Positions 26,755-37,047 are shown, numbered from the stretch's first letter. The stretch is 64,000 nucleotides of DNA from Stentor roeselii (GCA_006503475.1 RSEH01000197.1:1-64000), one strand, 5' to 3'. The notes: generated by a model from the letters alone, not told the origin. Numbers and translations: made by a program.

Positions 26755-27020
26755 AGAATAAATGTGGAAATTTTTTACATTCAAAAAAGTTTTTTTAAAT
26801 TGAATTAAAAGATAGTTCAAGAGCAACTATTCACTTAAAATAGTCTTAACTTGATAATTACTCTATTAGGTTACAGCCTTAAAAGTTGAAGCGAGAATAA
26901 TGTGGAAATTTTTACATTCAAAAAGTTTTTTTAAATTGAACAAAAAGATAGTTCAAGAGCAACTATTAACTTAAAATAGTCTTAACTTGATAATTACTCT
27001 ATTAAGTTACAGCCTTAAAA
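26755..27020. repeat. Tandem 128-130-bp duplication over a gene's 3' end
   Basis: Unit 1 is 26755-26884 and unit 2 is 26893-27020, offset by about 136 bp. Both run from GAGAATAA to CAGCCTTAAAA and differ at few positions. Unit 2 contains the stop codon (27015-27017) and downstream flank of the spliced minus-strand gene, so the duplication copied the gene's 3' end. Both units contain GATAGTTCAAGAGCAACTAT, which partly pairs with itself, and AAAATAGTCTTAACTTGATA. Confidence 0.9.
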
Positions 27021-28367
27021 ACCAGCAGGTAAAAGTGAAGACATTCTCTTCTGAAAAACTTTTCCAATTCTCCCTTGTTCACTAAATATCAAATTTCTCC
27101 ATAAATTTTTCTCATTCAAAGCAAACAAAATAATCTCCTTGATTTTTACATCTTTAAACTCCTGATTAATATTGACCTTCGGAGGTGGAATGGGATATTC
27201 AACAATAAGATCATTTCCAAGCAACCATCGATTTTTCTTATTCTGTCGATGAACAGATCGAAAGTGAGTTTTATAAATTTTCAGTTCTTTCAAATAATCC
27301 AAAATCCTTTCCCTTATAAATTTTCTAAGATAAATGATTTTGATCTCAATAGGAATATTCAAACAGCCATCAATCCCCGGTCCATCTTTCATGCTATGAA
27401 TCGACAAAGCTTTTCTAATCCTTTTCTGTGAAGGTTGAGCCTCTCCTTCCATTTCATTTTCCGATTTATTCCATCGAATGATCAAAGACTGGTAAAGTGA
27501 AACTTTATAAAACATCGCAGCTCTCATCAAATTTCTGATTTTATCGAAATTGTTTAAAAATTTCATCGTCATCTTGCGAACTGATGAGCAAAGTAAAAAA
27601 GATTCAAGAGTATAGGAAATAATTCTTCTGTAGCGCTTTTGTCGTTGTCTTAACCAGAGCTTGACGTACCTTGTAAGGTAAATCCGGATGATCTGATTAA
27701 AAATTACTCGCATTCCTTTAAAGTACTTATGGCGAATGTGGATTCTTAGCATTTTTCCAATGAATTTCATTTGATATTGAAAAATCTTCAGGTATTTACT
27801 CGACCGTCTTTTCAGAGCTTTCTTGCAAATCATCTGGTACTTCAAAGAAGTCGTGATTGTCACGTAAACATTTAAAACAAGCCAAGTTTTCTTGATTTCT
27901 GCGATTTCCTAAATGAAAAATACTTTCATCCTCATGCGATAACCAAATTTTCTGAATTTTTCTTTGGATTTCTCGACTTTTCTCTTGATTTTCAAGTCAT
28001 TTACATTTTTTCTAGTGATTTTCGCGACTTCTGAACGGATTTTGTTCTTGTCGGTGAATTGTTTTAGAATTTGTTGTCTTTCTTCTTTTGAGAGGAATGC
28101 GGTTTCTTTGTTTTTTATGATTCGCTTGTGGATTTTTTCTTTTTCTTCTGTGGTTATTTTTTTGTGGTTGAAGAACTTGGCGAAGTAGTCGCTGTTCTCG
28201 AATCGCTCCGATCTGGGGAACTCGAAGGATGGAGTTTCGATTGACTTTGATATTGAGTAACGGCCTGGGCCGAGAGCGGAGCCAGTTGAGGTTTGAGGAA
28301 TCAGATTTCTTGTGCTTGGACGAGTCGCGTATGAACTTCTTGGTCGCTTGTTTAAATATGCGAACAT
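27015..28367 (-). CDS. Spliced basic protein with SHIPPO-like N-terminus
   Basis: Exon 1 is 27924-28367, exon 2 is 27015-27908 and the intron is GTATTTTTCATTTAG at 27909-27923. Splicing joins two open frames into one 445-residue protein; unspliced, the first frame stops inside the intron and the second has no ATG at its start. The N-terminus contains ALGPGRYSIS and PSFEFPRSERF, like the GPGxY motifs of SHIPPO/ODF3-type microtubule proteins. The rest is very basic and helical, rich in Ile, Lys and Arg (MRVIFNQIIRIYLTRYVKLW), recalling IQ/SFI1-like helices. A ciliary or cytoskeletal role is a guess. Its 3' end is tandemly duplicated. Confidence 0.8.
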
Positions 28368-28582
28368 AGAAAAGTGATTTACATTGAATTAGTCATGATT
28401 TTTAAATTAGAGAGAAAAGATTCTTTAGATTATTGCTAATCACTTATTTGTGATTATAAACATATTTATTTACAATCATAAACGAAAAACTGGATAGTAG
28501 AAGTTAAGGAAAATATTTTATTTAATGGATCATAAATTCACCTAAATTCATTTCTTGAAAGTTTAATAAGATTATATATTTC

Positions 28583-29317
28583 TCATTTTGAAACTCTAAA
28601 TTTAGGTGACTCAACATCTCCAGGTTTCTTATTCTTACTAGCTAGTTCAATAATCTGTGTTTTCGCAGAGTCAATATTATTTTGAATCTCAAACAATTTT
28701 TCATACAACTTTTGAATCTGGTTTCTTTTTTCAGCATCAGAAAGTTCACTCAAAGGTCTAGTATCAATTTCAAACTTTCCGTCACTTGTTTTTTCATCTC
28801 CAGACCTGGGCGATCCTGTCATTTTCCTTTTAATACTTCCATAAAATCTATTTTTTATAGCTGAGGAGCTTATTCCAGGAAAAAAATTTGATATTTTTTT
28901 CCATTGTCCTCCATGAGTTTGATACAACTTATAAATAAGTCGGTCCTGTTCATTTGTCCAGTCAATTTTTTGCTTTCCTTCATTTAAAGTGTTCCATCTT
29001 TGCTCAACTGATCTCGGAGACGTATTCGGGAAAGATTTGGCTACTTCTTCCCATTTAAAGTTGTTAGAAACAGCCTGGTCAATAAGAGTTTTATCTTCTT
29101 CAGCAGTCCAAACATTTGACTTCTTTTCACTGGATTTCTCAGAAAACTCTGAAGAATGAATTGATCGCGGTTCTGGGTAGATATCATCTGATTTCAATGA
29201 AGAGTCCAGGGCTGGAGCCAGACTTTCCAAATCTCGGCTTATGCAGATTGATGTCAGGTCTGGGATGACTTCTTGCCAGAACTCTAATGAGGTGTCTATT
29301 GCCTTGAGCCAAGACAT
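28583..29317 (-). CDS. Myb/SANT-domain protein (two repeats)
   Basis: The 244-residue protein has two consecutive Myb/SANT repeats (about residues 69-165): WTAEEDKTLIDQAV...WEEVAKSF...RWNTL, then WTNEQDRLIYKLYQ...WKKISNFF...IKNRF. An acidic Ser-rich N-terminus and a helical C-terminus flank them. Two-repeat Myb proteins bind DNA as transcription factors. Three Myb-like genes lie in this window (also 53590-53973 and 58956-59642), different enough not to be recent duplicates. The stop is TGA. Confidence 0.86.
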   Translation of the reverse strand: MSWLKAIDTSLEFWQEVIPDLTSICISRDLESLAPALDSSLKSDDIYPEPRSIHSSEFSEKSSEKKSNVWTAEEDKTLIDQAVSNNFKWEEVAKSFPNTSPRSVEQRWNTLNEGKQKIDWTNEQDRLIYKLYQTHGGQWKKISNFFPGISSSAIKNRFYGSIKRKMTGSPRSGDEKTSDGKFEIDTRPLSELSDAEKRNQIQKLYEKLFEIQNNIDSAKTQIIELASKNKKPGDVESPKFRVSK

Positions 29318-29380
29318 ATATTTGCCATTGAAGCCGTTTTGATCAAGCTATTTTTCAGTAATTTAGAGAATTTCTATTAT

Positions 29381-30412
29381 TTAAAGTCCTGACCTCTCAA
29401 GATACTCGTCCACTTTTCTCAAGTATTCAGATTTCAGGTCTTCTGGAATAAAAGAAGCGATAAATGAGTCTTTTGCAAGTTTTCCGAGAATCAGCTTTAT
29501 TTCTGAATCAGTTTTTCCTGTGAAACTTTTGGCAACTGCTAGATAGTTATCGTTGAGGAAGCCTCCGAGAAGGGTTGGATCATCTGAGTTTATTGTGATT
29601 TTTAAACCATTTTCCATCAATTTTTGGATGATGTGATCTCCGTCGAAGAATTTTTCAAGGACTTTTAAGTTGTAATTCGAAAGAGGGCAGACTGTAAGGA
29701 AGATGTCTGAGTCTCGAAGGAATTTAACCAGGTAAGGATCTTCAAGACATCTAACTCCATGATCAATCCGATTAACCCGCAGATGATACAACGTATCAAT
29801 CATGCATCTCGGGTCTCCAAACTCTCCTGAATGTCCAGTAAAGTACTTATACCCTATTTTCCGGCACTCATCATACATATAAGCAAAGCTTCTGGCAGGA
29901 TGTCCAATTTCGACTCCAGCATTTCCAATGGCAACAATAGAGTCCTTAAAAGGAGCAGATTCTCGAATCATATCTAAATTCAATTGAGGTGCTAAATGTT
30001 TAACAATGATCAGAATGAAATTCGACCTGACCCCGAGTCGACTGAGTCCTTCTTCAGAGGCTCTTTTCAAAGTATTCATCACGTCTCCAAATGTGAAACC
30101 CATGGATATATAAGGAATGGGGCAAAATGATATTTCAGTGTAGATGATGTTCTCTGATGCGCATTGTTCGAGATAGTCCATGCAGACTTCGTAAAGGTCT
30201 TGCATGTCTTTGATCACGCTTGTATTTCTGTCGTATTCTTGAACGAATTGAAGGAAATCCTCGTAAAAACATCTAGTCGCTTGGATTTGCTCCACTGGAA
30301 GCATTGGTACTTTGTTTTTTTCTGCCAACTTTATCATTCTTTCTACTTTTAAACTCCCTTCTAGATGCATGTGCAACTCGGCTTTAGGTAGACCTGCTAT
30401 GAATGCTTCCAT
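29381..30412 (-). CDS. Adenine deaminase-type (adenosine deaminase superfamily) enzyme
   Basis: The 343-residue protein covers the full length of the ADA/adenine deaminase superfamily. The HMHLEG motif gives two zinc ligands, TGHSGEFGDP the third His with catalytic Glu, RIDHGVRC the catalytic His, and NSDDP the zinc and catalytic Asp residues. The VCPLSNYNL segment and SDDPTLLGG fit the fungal/bacterial adenine deaminase branch (Aah1-like) better than classical adenosine deaminase, which has CPWSS and TDDP. It should deaminate adenine to hypoxanthine in purine salvage; adenosine as substrate remains possible. Confidence 0.88.
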   Translation of the reverse strand: MEAFIAGLPKAELHMHLEGSLKVERMIKLAEKNKVPMLPVEQIQATRCFYEDFLQFVQEYDRNTSVIKDMQDLYEVCMDYLEQCASENIIYTEISFCPIPYISMGFTFGDVMNTLKRASEEGLSRLGVRSNFILIIVKHLAPQLNLDMIRESAPFKDSIVAIGNAGVEIGHPARSFAYMYDECRKIGYKYFTGHSGEFGDPRCMIDTLYHLRVNRIDHGVRCLEDPYLVKFLRDSDIFLTVCPLSNYNLKVLEKFFDGDHIIQKLMENGLKITINSDDPTLLGGFLNDNYLAVAKSFTGKTDSEIKLILGKLAKDSFIASFIPEDLKSEYLRKVDEYLERSGL

Positions 30413-30541
30413 TTATGTTGTGGCTTTGAAATAGGGTGGTGGGTGATTGGCAAGTGAAGGTAATATTCAATAAAACTTATATTAACGAAAAAAGAGAAAA
30501 TCAAGAGTTTCATTAGAGTTCTTTATTTGAATTAAGTTTAC

Positions 30542-30955
30542 CTACACCAATTGGTTAATTAAACTGTTTCGTCTTGATGTATGAATGAATTTCACAGAAC
30601 ATTTCCTTATTTTAAAGTTTTCTCTTAACAGATTATCTAGAATGTTGTCTAGATACGGCTCTTGTATTCTAGTTAATCTCGCATTTTTTAGTTTAATTAT
30701 TTTTCTTCTTGGAGAAGTATCATAAAGGTGCTCGAATTTAACACCTGATCGAGAATGAGTCAGATGTTTCGAAAACTTTCTGACTTTTGTCTTATCAAAA
30801 ACGATGCACTTGCCTGGTTGTTTTTTTAAATTATTTCTTAGTTTTTCAAATATTTTGCTATTGAGTTTTGATTCACAGTTAAAATCTTCACTCTTTCCTA
30901 GATGATGACTTGGCTTCATTCTAAGCAAACTTAACGGAATTTCTACAAGATCCAT
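30542..30955 (-). CDS. Small basic protein, unknown
   Basis: The 137-residue protein is rich in Lys, Arg, Leu and Asn and predicted mostly helical (KIFEKLRNNLKKQPGK, EPYLDNILDNLLRENF). It has no signal peptide, membrane span or known motif. It is flanked by the adenine deaminase start (130 bp) and a divergent plus-strand gene (146 bp). I do not recognise it. Confidence 0.55.
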   Translation of the reverse strand: MDLVEIPLSLLRMKPSHHLGKSEDFNCESKLNSKIFEKLRNNLKKQPGKCIVFDKTKVRKFSKHLTHSRSGVKFEHLYDTSPRRKIIKLKNARLTRIQEPYLDNILDNLLRENFKIRKCSVKFIHTSRRNSLINQLV

Positions 30956-31101
30956 AATTATAAGGAATAATCAAATGAGTTCAATTCTAATACCTAACAT
31001 TCTAACACCCAGTACCTTTCATGTAAGCCTATAATCAATTACTTTATCTCGCCCTTCTCATTCTTCAATATTTCAAGAGTTCCCGAAAAATTCAAACAGT
31101 T

Positions 31102-31812
31102 ATGGCTATAAATATGAGTGGGACAAAACATTTACCAGGCTACACAGGCCACATTCCATCAGAACTAGACCAAGAGGAAGGAATCGGTCGAAGTGTTGCA
31201 AGAAGTCATATTCCAGGTTACCAGGGTTACATCCCAAGCGTAAAATCCGAGAACCTATACGGGGAAACCTACGGAAAGACTACATTTAAGTCCTCAGTAG
31301 GAGAGTTCCCAAAAGGTTTAGACGTGGATGCAAAAGACAAATACCGTTCAGTTCACCGAGACCAGTTCATAAATTTATACCAAGTGAAGGAAAAAACCGC
31401 CAGTGAAATGCTCGGAGTTGAAGGAAAAAAGTCCAACGAGCCTCCTCTCATCCCTGTAGAAACACGCAACAGGTTCTGGGGAATCGAAGACCCTGAAGCT
31501 GACTTCAAACGAGCCACAAATGGCTTCTTCGGAGACGGCCTTTATCGAGAAGAAGCCCAACCTGAACAGAATGATTACAAGACTAATACTTTGAACTTTT
31601 TTGGAAAACCTAAGACTGAGAAACCTTCAAGACATGGAGAACCTATTCCAGGGTATACTGGCTTTTTGAAGAGAGTCGTTGCTGATAATGTGTTTGGAGT
31701 TACTTATGCCAATTCCAGAAAGAATGCACTTAGTGACTTTAAAGAACAGAAGGGAGAAAAAGCTGAGGTTTTACAGGATAGAGCTGTATTCGTTCCTGAA
31801 TACAGACGTTAA
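31102..31812 (+). CDS. CIMIP2/FAM166-like microtubule inner protein
   Basis: The 236-residue protein has repeated LPGYTGHIP, IPGYQGYIP and IPGYTGFL motifs, each followed by a region with YGxTYGKT or FGVTYANS. The IPGYxGxxP plus YGxT pattern is the hallmark of the FAM166/CIMIP2 family, found inside the doublet microtubules of cilia. The spacing suggests three copies (residues about 10-20, 37-55 and 193-212). Two ATGs are possible (31102 or 31114); the first is used. Ciliary location is inferred from the family. Confidence 0.8.
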   Translation: MAINMSGTKHLPGYTGHIPSELDQEEGIGRSVARSHIPGYQGYIPSVKSENLYGETYGKTTFKSSVGEFPKGLDVDAKDKYRSVHRDQFINLYQVKEKTASEMLGVEGKKSNEPPLIPVETRNRFWGIEDPEADFKRATNGFFGDGLYREEAQPEQNDYKTNTLNFFGKPKTEKPSRHGEPIPGYTGFLKRVVADNVFGVTYANSRKNALSDFKEQKGEKAEVLQDRAVFVPEYRR

Positions 31813-31850
31813 AGTAGATAATAGTAGATGTGAATAAAGGAAGATTATAA

Positions 31851-33113
31851 ATGGGAATTGAACAGGAACGATTTGTGGAATCTTTTAGTCAGGATCTTGT
31901 CTGCTGTATCTGTCTTTTTGTCCTGGATGACCCTGTAGAATGTAAAACATGCCAAACAAATTTCTGCTCAGAATGCATCAAAAAAGTATTAGAGACCAAG
32001 AAAATGTGTCCAAACCAATGCCCACTAGAACTACAAAAATCCCATCGATTTTTAAGATCAACTCTAAGCAACTTAAGTCTCCGATGCATAAACAATGACC
32101 TAGGCTGCGACAAAATCTTAAAACTCGAGCAAATCAAGTCGCACGAAGCCCTTGAATGTCAGTTCCGCCGAGCAAAATGCAAATATTCAACTTGCCAAGT
32201 AACCCTATCCATAAAAGACTTAGAATCTCATGAAGAGACCTGCAAGTTCAAATCAATCACATGTTCAGACTGTAAAGAAAATTTATTCATTCATCAAATT
32301 TCTGATCATTCTTGCATAAAAATGTTGAAAGAAAGAATACACTCACTTTGCCTTGAATACGAAAATAATTTAGAAATATTGAAAAAGGTGAAAGACTATC
32401 AAAATAACAGATTATTTGAATTGAACCATCAAGTTCATCAAGGCTCGAAATGCAGCAATTGCGATATGGACCCAATCAGAGGAGTTATGAACATGTGTTC
32501 AAAATGTCCTACTTTTCGACTATGCTGGTCTTGCTACCCGAGCACCCATCACGAGCACTCTTTTTACCAACTTCCTAACACCCTGGGCCACTTTGGAGTT
32601 ACTTGTGACTCTTGCTTCACTCAACCTATTCAGGGACTGAGGTTCAAGTGTCAGATTTGTGATGATTTTGGTAAGTTTTAAATAGACTTGTGTTATTCTT
32701 GTAGAGTGAATAAAGAACATCCTCATGATTTTCATGTTTTAGTACCTTTTGATGTTCATGTTGTTCCGGTTAAACCTGATAGGATCAGCTATAAAAATGG
32801 AGACAATTTTATTAGACAATGGGAAATTTTTAACAATTCTACTCAAACTATTGATAGTATTCTTATGGAAGTTATTGGGGGAGATGCTTGCAGTATTTTT
32901 TAGGTAGTTAGGAATTATCGGATTTACTTTGGAGACTTGAAGATTTTACCGTTGTCTTGGAATGTTTTAACTGTTAAAGAAAATGTATTTCAGCCGATTC
33001 CTGGGATTTATCATGCGGAATTTAGACTTAGGACTGAATCTAGATTTTCATTTTTTGGCCCGCCGTTGAGTTACTCTTTGGTAGTGATTCCATCTAGTGC
33101 GATAAATAAATAA
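31851..33113 (+). CDS. RING-TRAF-ZZ-ZZ-NBR1-domain protein (two 15-nt introns)
   Basis: Exons are 31851-32670, 32686-32892 and 32908-33113; the introns are GTAAGTTTTAAATAG and GTATTTTTTAGGTAG. The spliced protein has 410 residues. It starts with a RING finger (residues 18-57, CCICLFVLDDPVECKTC), TRAF-type zinc fingers (about 78-155) and a short helix. Two ZZ zinc fingers follow (about 199-243 and 250-292), the second completed only across intron 1 (ICDDF then DLCYSC). A C-terminal four-tryptophan/NBR1-type Ig-like domain (about 305-405) starts at NGDNFIRQWEIFNNSTQ and is completed across intron 2. ZZ plus NBR1 domain is the core of the selective-autophagy receptor NBR1; here an E3-like N-terminus replaces PB1. 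I see no clear LIR or UBA. Confidence 0.85.
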
Positions 33114-33359
33114 TTTACATGCAATGATTTTATTATTTTTCACTGGAAAAAGAAATATAACAAAAAATCCTTAAATATGATAATCAAATAGTATTAACTA
33201 TAAAGTCTCAACTTAAACCACTTCTAAAATCTTAAAACCCCTAATTTAAAAATCATGAAACATCAATCCTCCATATCTAAAGATACATCATCCTTAAAAT
33301 ACCATTAAAAATGAAAATCTTTAAATCTTAAAAGATCATCAAGATACAAAATCCTTATA

Positions 33360-34361
33360 ATGAATATCTTAGTCACAGGAGGCTTAGGCTACATCGGAAG
33401 TCACACAATCTTAGAGTTATCTTCAATATCATCAAAAATTCACATAATCGACAATCTCTGCAATTCCCACAAATCAACCTTCTCAACATTACAACAAGAA
33501 CTGCCATCAACAATTCTCCATCTTCACGAAGGTGACATATCCAACTTTGACTTTCTTTCAAGTATTTTTCCTGAAGACTTAGACGTAGTCTTCCATTTCG
33601 CAGCTCAAAAATCATGTCTTCAAAGCGACGAAAATCAATCTTCCTACAACAGTTCAAACCTCGAAGGAACCCAGAACATTTTAAGATGCATGGAAAGGTT
33701 CAACGTGAAAAAATTGATTTTCAGTTCATCAGCAAGTGTTTATAAACAGTCCTGGCTGCCAGTCAAAGAAAATGACGAGACCAGCCCTTTAACAACCTAC
33801 TCTAAAACAAAGCTTGCAAATGAAAAAATGATTGAATTGTTTAGCAAGAAACATCCTGACTTCCAGTCAATTATTTTCAGATATTTCAACCCGGCAGGTG
33901 CACATTATTTAGCGAAAATTGGAGAAAATGGGAAAATTGAAAATGGAGGACTTTTCGAAGGGATTAGAAAAGTGATCACTGGAAAAGTTTCTAAATTCAA
34001 GGTTTATGGGAATTGTTTTAATACTTTTGATGGAAGTGCTGTTAGGGATTTTGTTCATGTTCATGATTTGGCTCGTGCTAATGTTATGGCTTTAAATGTC
34101 TTAACACCTGGAGTGAAAGTTTTTAACTTGGGAAGTGGAAAGGGTACAAGTGTCTTGCAAATCGTTGAAATTTGTCAGAAGGTCTCTGGGGTTCAGATTG
34201 AAGTTGAAGTTAAAGAAGGAAGAGTTAATGAACTTGAGTTTTCTTTAGCAGATCTTTCGAAGGTACTTGATGAAATTCCTTGGAAACCTTTAAAAGATGT
34301 TGAAAGTATTTGTAGAGATTTTTGCATGTTTGTTAAAATATCTGAAGGATTAGATAGGTAA
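33360..34361 (+). CDS. GALE: UDP-glucose 4-epimerase
   Basis: The 333-residue extended SDR has the NAD motif TGGLGYIG at residues 7-14, the HFAAQKS segment, a Ser-rich SSSASVY strand, catalytic YSKTK and the RYFNPAGAH motif of GalE epimerases. DFVHVHDLA and FNLGSGKGTSVLQ also fit. It interconverts UDP-glucose and UDP-galactose (possibly UDP-GlcNAc/GalNAc) in the cytosol, feeding glycan synthesis that links functionally with the OST3/OST6 and PIGW genes here. It is slightly shorter than typical, and ends in a divergent C-terminus. Confidence 0.93.
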   Translation: MNILVTGGLGYIGSHTILELSSISSKIHIIDNLCNSHKSTFSTLQQELPSTILHLHEGDISNFDFLSSIFPEDLDVVFHFAAQKSCLQSDENQSSYNSSNLEGTQNILRCMERFNVKKLIFSSSASVYKQSWLPVKENDETSPLTTYSKTKLANEKMIELFSKKHPDFQSIIFRYFNPAGAHYLAKIGENGKIENGGLFEGIRKVITGKVSKFKVYGNCFNTFDGSAVRDFVHVHDLARANVMALNVLTPGVKVFNLGSGKGTSVLQIVEICQKVSGVQIEVEVKEGRVNELEFSLADLSKVLDEIPWKPLKDVESICRDFCMFVKISEGLDR

Positions 34362-34492
34362 TGTGAGTAGAGATTAATGGGTCTTTAAAGGAAAAGTCTT
34401 GTAATTATCGTGAGGGTGTTAAGATTCCTTTTGCTTCTTATAAAGGAAATATTTTCTGCTAGCGCTATTTTAAGATCTAATCATTTATAAAG

Positions 34493-35761
34493 ATGCTCAT
34501 TCAAACTTACTTGAAACAGGGAAACTTGGATACTGAGAAAATCTTGAACATTGACTGGACCAACAACATGATGGACCTCGGCTTCATTCTTGGAATTTCA
34601 GGACAAATTCAAGTTGAACCTAAGATCCTAGAAAACATTGCATCTAACACTCGCCTCAACTCTTCAATTCGATTAGTCTCGCTCATGAGATGTCTCGAAT
34701 CCATGACTCCTGAAATAGAAAAAGTTAATGAAACTGATAAAGACACAGGAAGACAACTTTTAATGCGATTTGATCATTTCGCAACATCAATCAATCATCT
34801 AAAAGACCACTTTGGACTCTTAAAAGATTCAATTAGCAAAGTTTTTTCTTCAACTATGAAGAAACTGCTAGAAAAATGCAGCTTGAATCATAAAATCACT
34901 CTTCTTGGGATCCAGGCCTTTAAAAACTCAGAAATTTTAGACTTTTCTCCAAGTCTTCAGCTTCTTTCACTTGAAGACCTGGAAAAAATCGACCGACATA
35001 AAGAAATAAGTCCAGGAGAAGCCTTGTCTGTGATAGGAAAATCATGTAAAATCATCAATTCAAACAAAATTCGTGCAGGTGACCCTCTTAGTATTTTGAC
35101 CTACAACACTTTTTATGATATTCTGAAATTTTCTAATATTCAAGAAAATGATTTTCAGACTTCTCAGTCATTTTTAGTTGATTTTCAGGAAAATTTCACA
35201 CCTAAACAAAAAAAATGTTTTTTTGATATAAGTTCAACAATTTCGAAAAAATTAGGAATTTCTTTAAATCCTTTGATTCTTAACTTTTCGGAACAAAAAG
35301 AAAAATCCAGGAATCAAGTCAAGGAGGAAGAATGGGTTGTCAGGAATAAGGTCTCGTTGAAAAATGAGGAAAATCATGAGACTGCAAAAGAGGAAAATAA
35401 AGGCTCTCAGGCCGGTGAAAGGAAAGATAATGGGAAGAAAGGGGATGAACTTGAGAATATCGTCGCTGAAATGTTTGACAGGTTTTATTTTGAACTTGAA
35501 GAAAATCTTAATAATAAGAAAGTTGTTCGTACTGAAGATTTGGGAAAACAACTGAAGGATATAAATGATATTTCAAGTCATTTACTTTATGAAAATTTAG
35601 AATACTATTCAAGGATTGAAGAGAAATATACAGGAAAGTTATTACTTTGGAAGTTGATTTCTAAGACTTTACATGAAATCAGAATTTTTAATATTGAGCA
35701 AAGAAATGTGATTAACAGCAATATAGATAGATTGAAAGATAATAGGAGATATAGACATTAA
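34493..35761 (+). CDS. Helical protein, unknown
   Basis: The 422-residue protein is predicted mostly helical with no signal peptide. The first 180 residues look like a compact helical domain (WTNNMMDLGFILGISGQ, LMRFDHFATSINHLKDHFG). A middle part follows, then a charged segment (about 280-320, Lys/Glu-rich) and a C-terminal helical pair (NRLIEKYTGK-like acidic/basic pattern, ending NRRYRH). No family is recognised. Its start lies 131 bp after the GALE stop. Confidence 0.65.
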   Translation: MLIQTYLKQGNLDTEKILNIDWTNNMMDLGFILGISGQIQVEPKILENIASNTRLNSSIRLVSLMRCLESMTPEIEKVNETDKDTGRQLLMRFDHFATSINHLKDHFGLLKDSISKVFSSTMKKLLEKCSLNHKITLLGIQAFKNSEILDFSPSLQLLSLEDLEKIDRHKEISPGEALSVIGKSCKIINSNKIRAGDPLSILTYNTFYDILKFSNIQENDFQTSQSFLVDFQENFTPKQKKCFFDISSTISKKLGISLNPLILNFSEQKEKSRNQVKEEEWVVRNKVSLKNEENHETAKEENKGSQAGERKDNGKKGDELENIVAEMFDRFYFELEENLNNKKVVRTEDLGKQLKDINDISSHLLYENLEYYSRIEEKYTGKLLLWKLISKTLHEIRIFNIEQRNVINSNIDRLKDNRRYRH

Positions 35762-35864
35762 GATTTACTAGAATAGCTTTTATGGCATGATGTGTTTTAA
35801 GAATTATAATAGGATTAGCAAGCATAAGCATTAACAAACTCCATCCTAATTTAATTCTGAAACG

Positions 35865-36263
35865 ATGGCTATAGTAATGAAAAATAACTCAAATAAGCGT
35901 TCATTCATTTTCGGGGCTCCTCAATGTAGGATCTCCCGACTTCCTCCAATAAACCCGAAAAACCTTCCAAAGGTAAAAAGTCAAAAACTCGAGTTAAAAA
36001 GTCCAGCTTATTCAACATCAGCATCTTCAGATTCATCACCTATGATGAGAAATCATCTATCAGGAGACTTTTTGCCATATATATACGCTCAGAACGGGAT
36101 GGAATGTGTAAAAACTCAACTTCGGAAACTAGGAACTCCTATAAGTTTGTTATTCAAGTTAGAAAAAAAGAAAAGTTCAGTTAATTTGATAGAAGACCTG
36201 CCAGATGAAGACTTCCGAAGCCAGCAAAAAGCATTTACATACGACACACTAGACCTAAATTAA
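35865..36263 (+). CDS. Small Ser/Pro-rich protein, unknown
   Basis: The 132-residue protein has a disordered Ser/Pro/Lys-rich N-terminal half (SRLPPINPKNLPKVK) and a more ordered C-terminal half (MECVKTQLRKLGTPISLLF). No family is recognised. Two start codons are possible (residues 1 and 5); the first is used. It lies about 100 bp after the preceding helical-protein gene on the same strand and converges with the next gene across 82 bp. Confidence 0.52.
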   Translation: MAIVMKNNSNKRSFIFGAPQCRISRLPPINPKNLPKVKSQKLELKSPAYSTSASSDSSPMMRNHLSGDFLPYIYAQNGMECVKTQLRKLGTPISLLFKLEKKKSSVNLIEDLPDEDFRSQQKAFTYDTLDLN

Positions 36264-36345
36264 CTATAATAATTAACTCTTACCATCAGGCAATCTTTTA
36301 TTTTTAAATAAAAACCCTGAGATTTTCTTTACTTTTCCACAGGAT

Positions 36346-37047
36346 TTAATTAGACCTCTCTAATCTATTTGTATTCATACTTGAATCTACTTTCTTCGAT
36401 CCCCAAATTAAGAGATTATTAGTATCGACTTTCTTCTTTTCATTCATAAAATCTCGATGTGGCCTTTTCAAGATTTTTCCTTTTGTAACTCTTTTTATTT
36501 TCGGAGAGTCTGTTTGAGGAATTTCAATTACTTTGTTTTTCAACTTCACTTCAGACTTGTTTTTTAGAAAAGCTTTCAAAGTATTAGGAATTTTTTTATT
36601 CATTTCTTTTTTGAAGCCTTCGAAAGTTAATCGAGATTTTAATGGGATTACTTCTGGAGTGTTCAAATTTTGCTTTAAAGGTTTTTCAAACTTTAGACTG
36701 TTTATTCTTAGAGAACCTTCTGACTTCAGGTCAAATCTTTTTAGGTTGAGATGAAGATGGATTTTTTTTGATGTATCGGGTTTTTGGTTTTCTGGGTCTT
36801 TGAAGACTGAAGTTGAAAATTTGTTCTGATAATTTGTTGATCTTTGGCTTTTTATTGATGATTGATATTGAGGACTTGAGTGGATTATTGCGAATGCTTG
36901 AGCTGAGTAGGGCCTTGAAGAGTTTATGTTTGATGATTTTGATTGGTTTATACTGAATTTATCGCATTTGAACCAGTTTTCAAAGGGAAGTTCGATTGAA
37001 ATGTAGTTAAGACGATTTGATTTACTATCAGGAGTTTCGCTAGTCAT
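36346..37047 (-). CDS. Basic protein, unknown
   Basis: The 233-residue protein is rich in Lys, Ser and Asn. The N-terminus has an aromatic patch (YISIELPFENWFKCDKFS); the rest is Ser/Asn-rich then Lys-rich (KKIPNTLKAFLKNKSEVKLKNK cut short here by length). No known domain, signal peptide or membrane span is seen. It is one of a set of short basic proteins of unknown role in this window. Confidence 0.55.
   Translation of the reverse strand: MTSETPDSKSNRLNYISIELPFENWFKCDKFSINQSKSSNINSSRPYSAQAFAIIHSSPQYQSSIKSQRSTNYQNKFSTSVFKDPENQKPDTSKKIHLHLNLKRFDLKSEGSLRINSLKFEKPLKQNLNTPEVIPLKSRLTFEGFKKEMNKKIPNTLKAFLKNKSEVKLKNKVIEIPQTDSPKIKRVTKGKILKRPHRDFMNEKKKVDTNNLLIWGSKKVDSSMNTNRLERSN

Noticed and set aside
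34353-34367. GTAATGTGAGTAGAG spanning the GALE stop
   Set aside because: The A at position 10 is missing and the added end would be only five residues.
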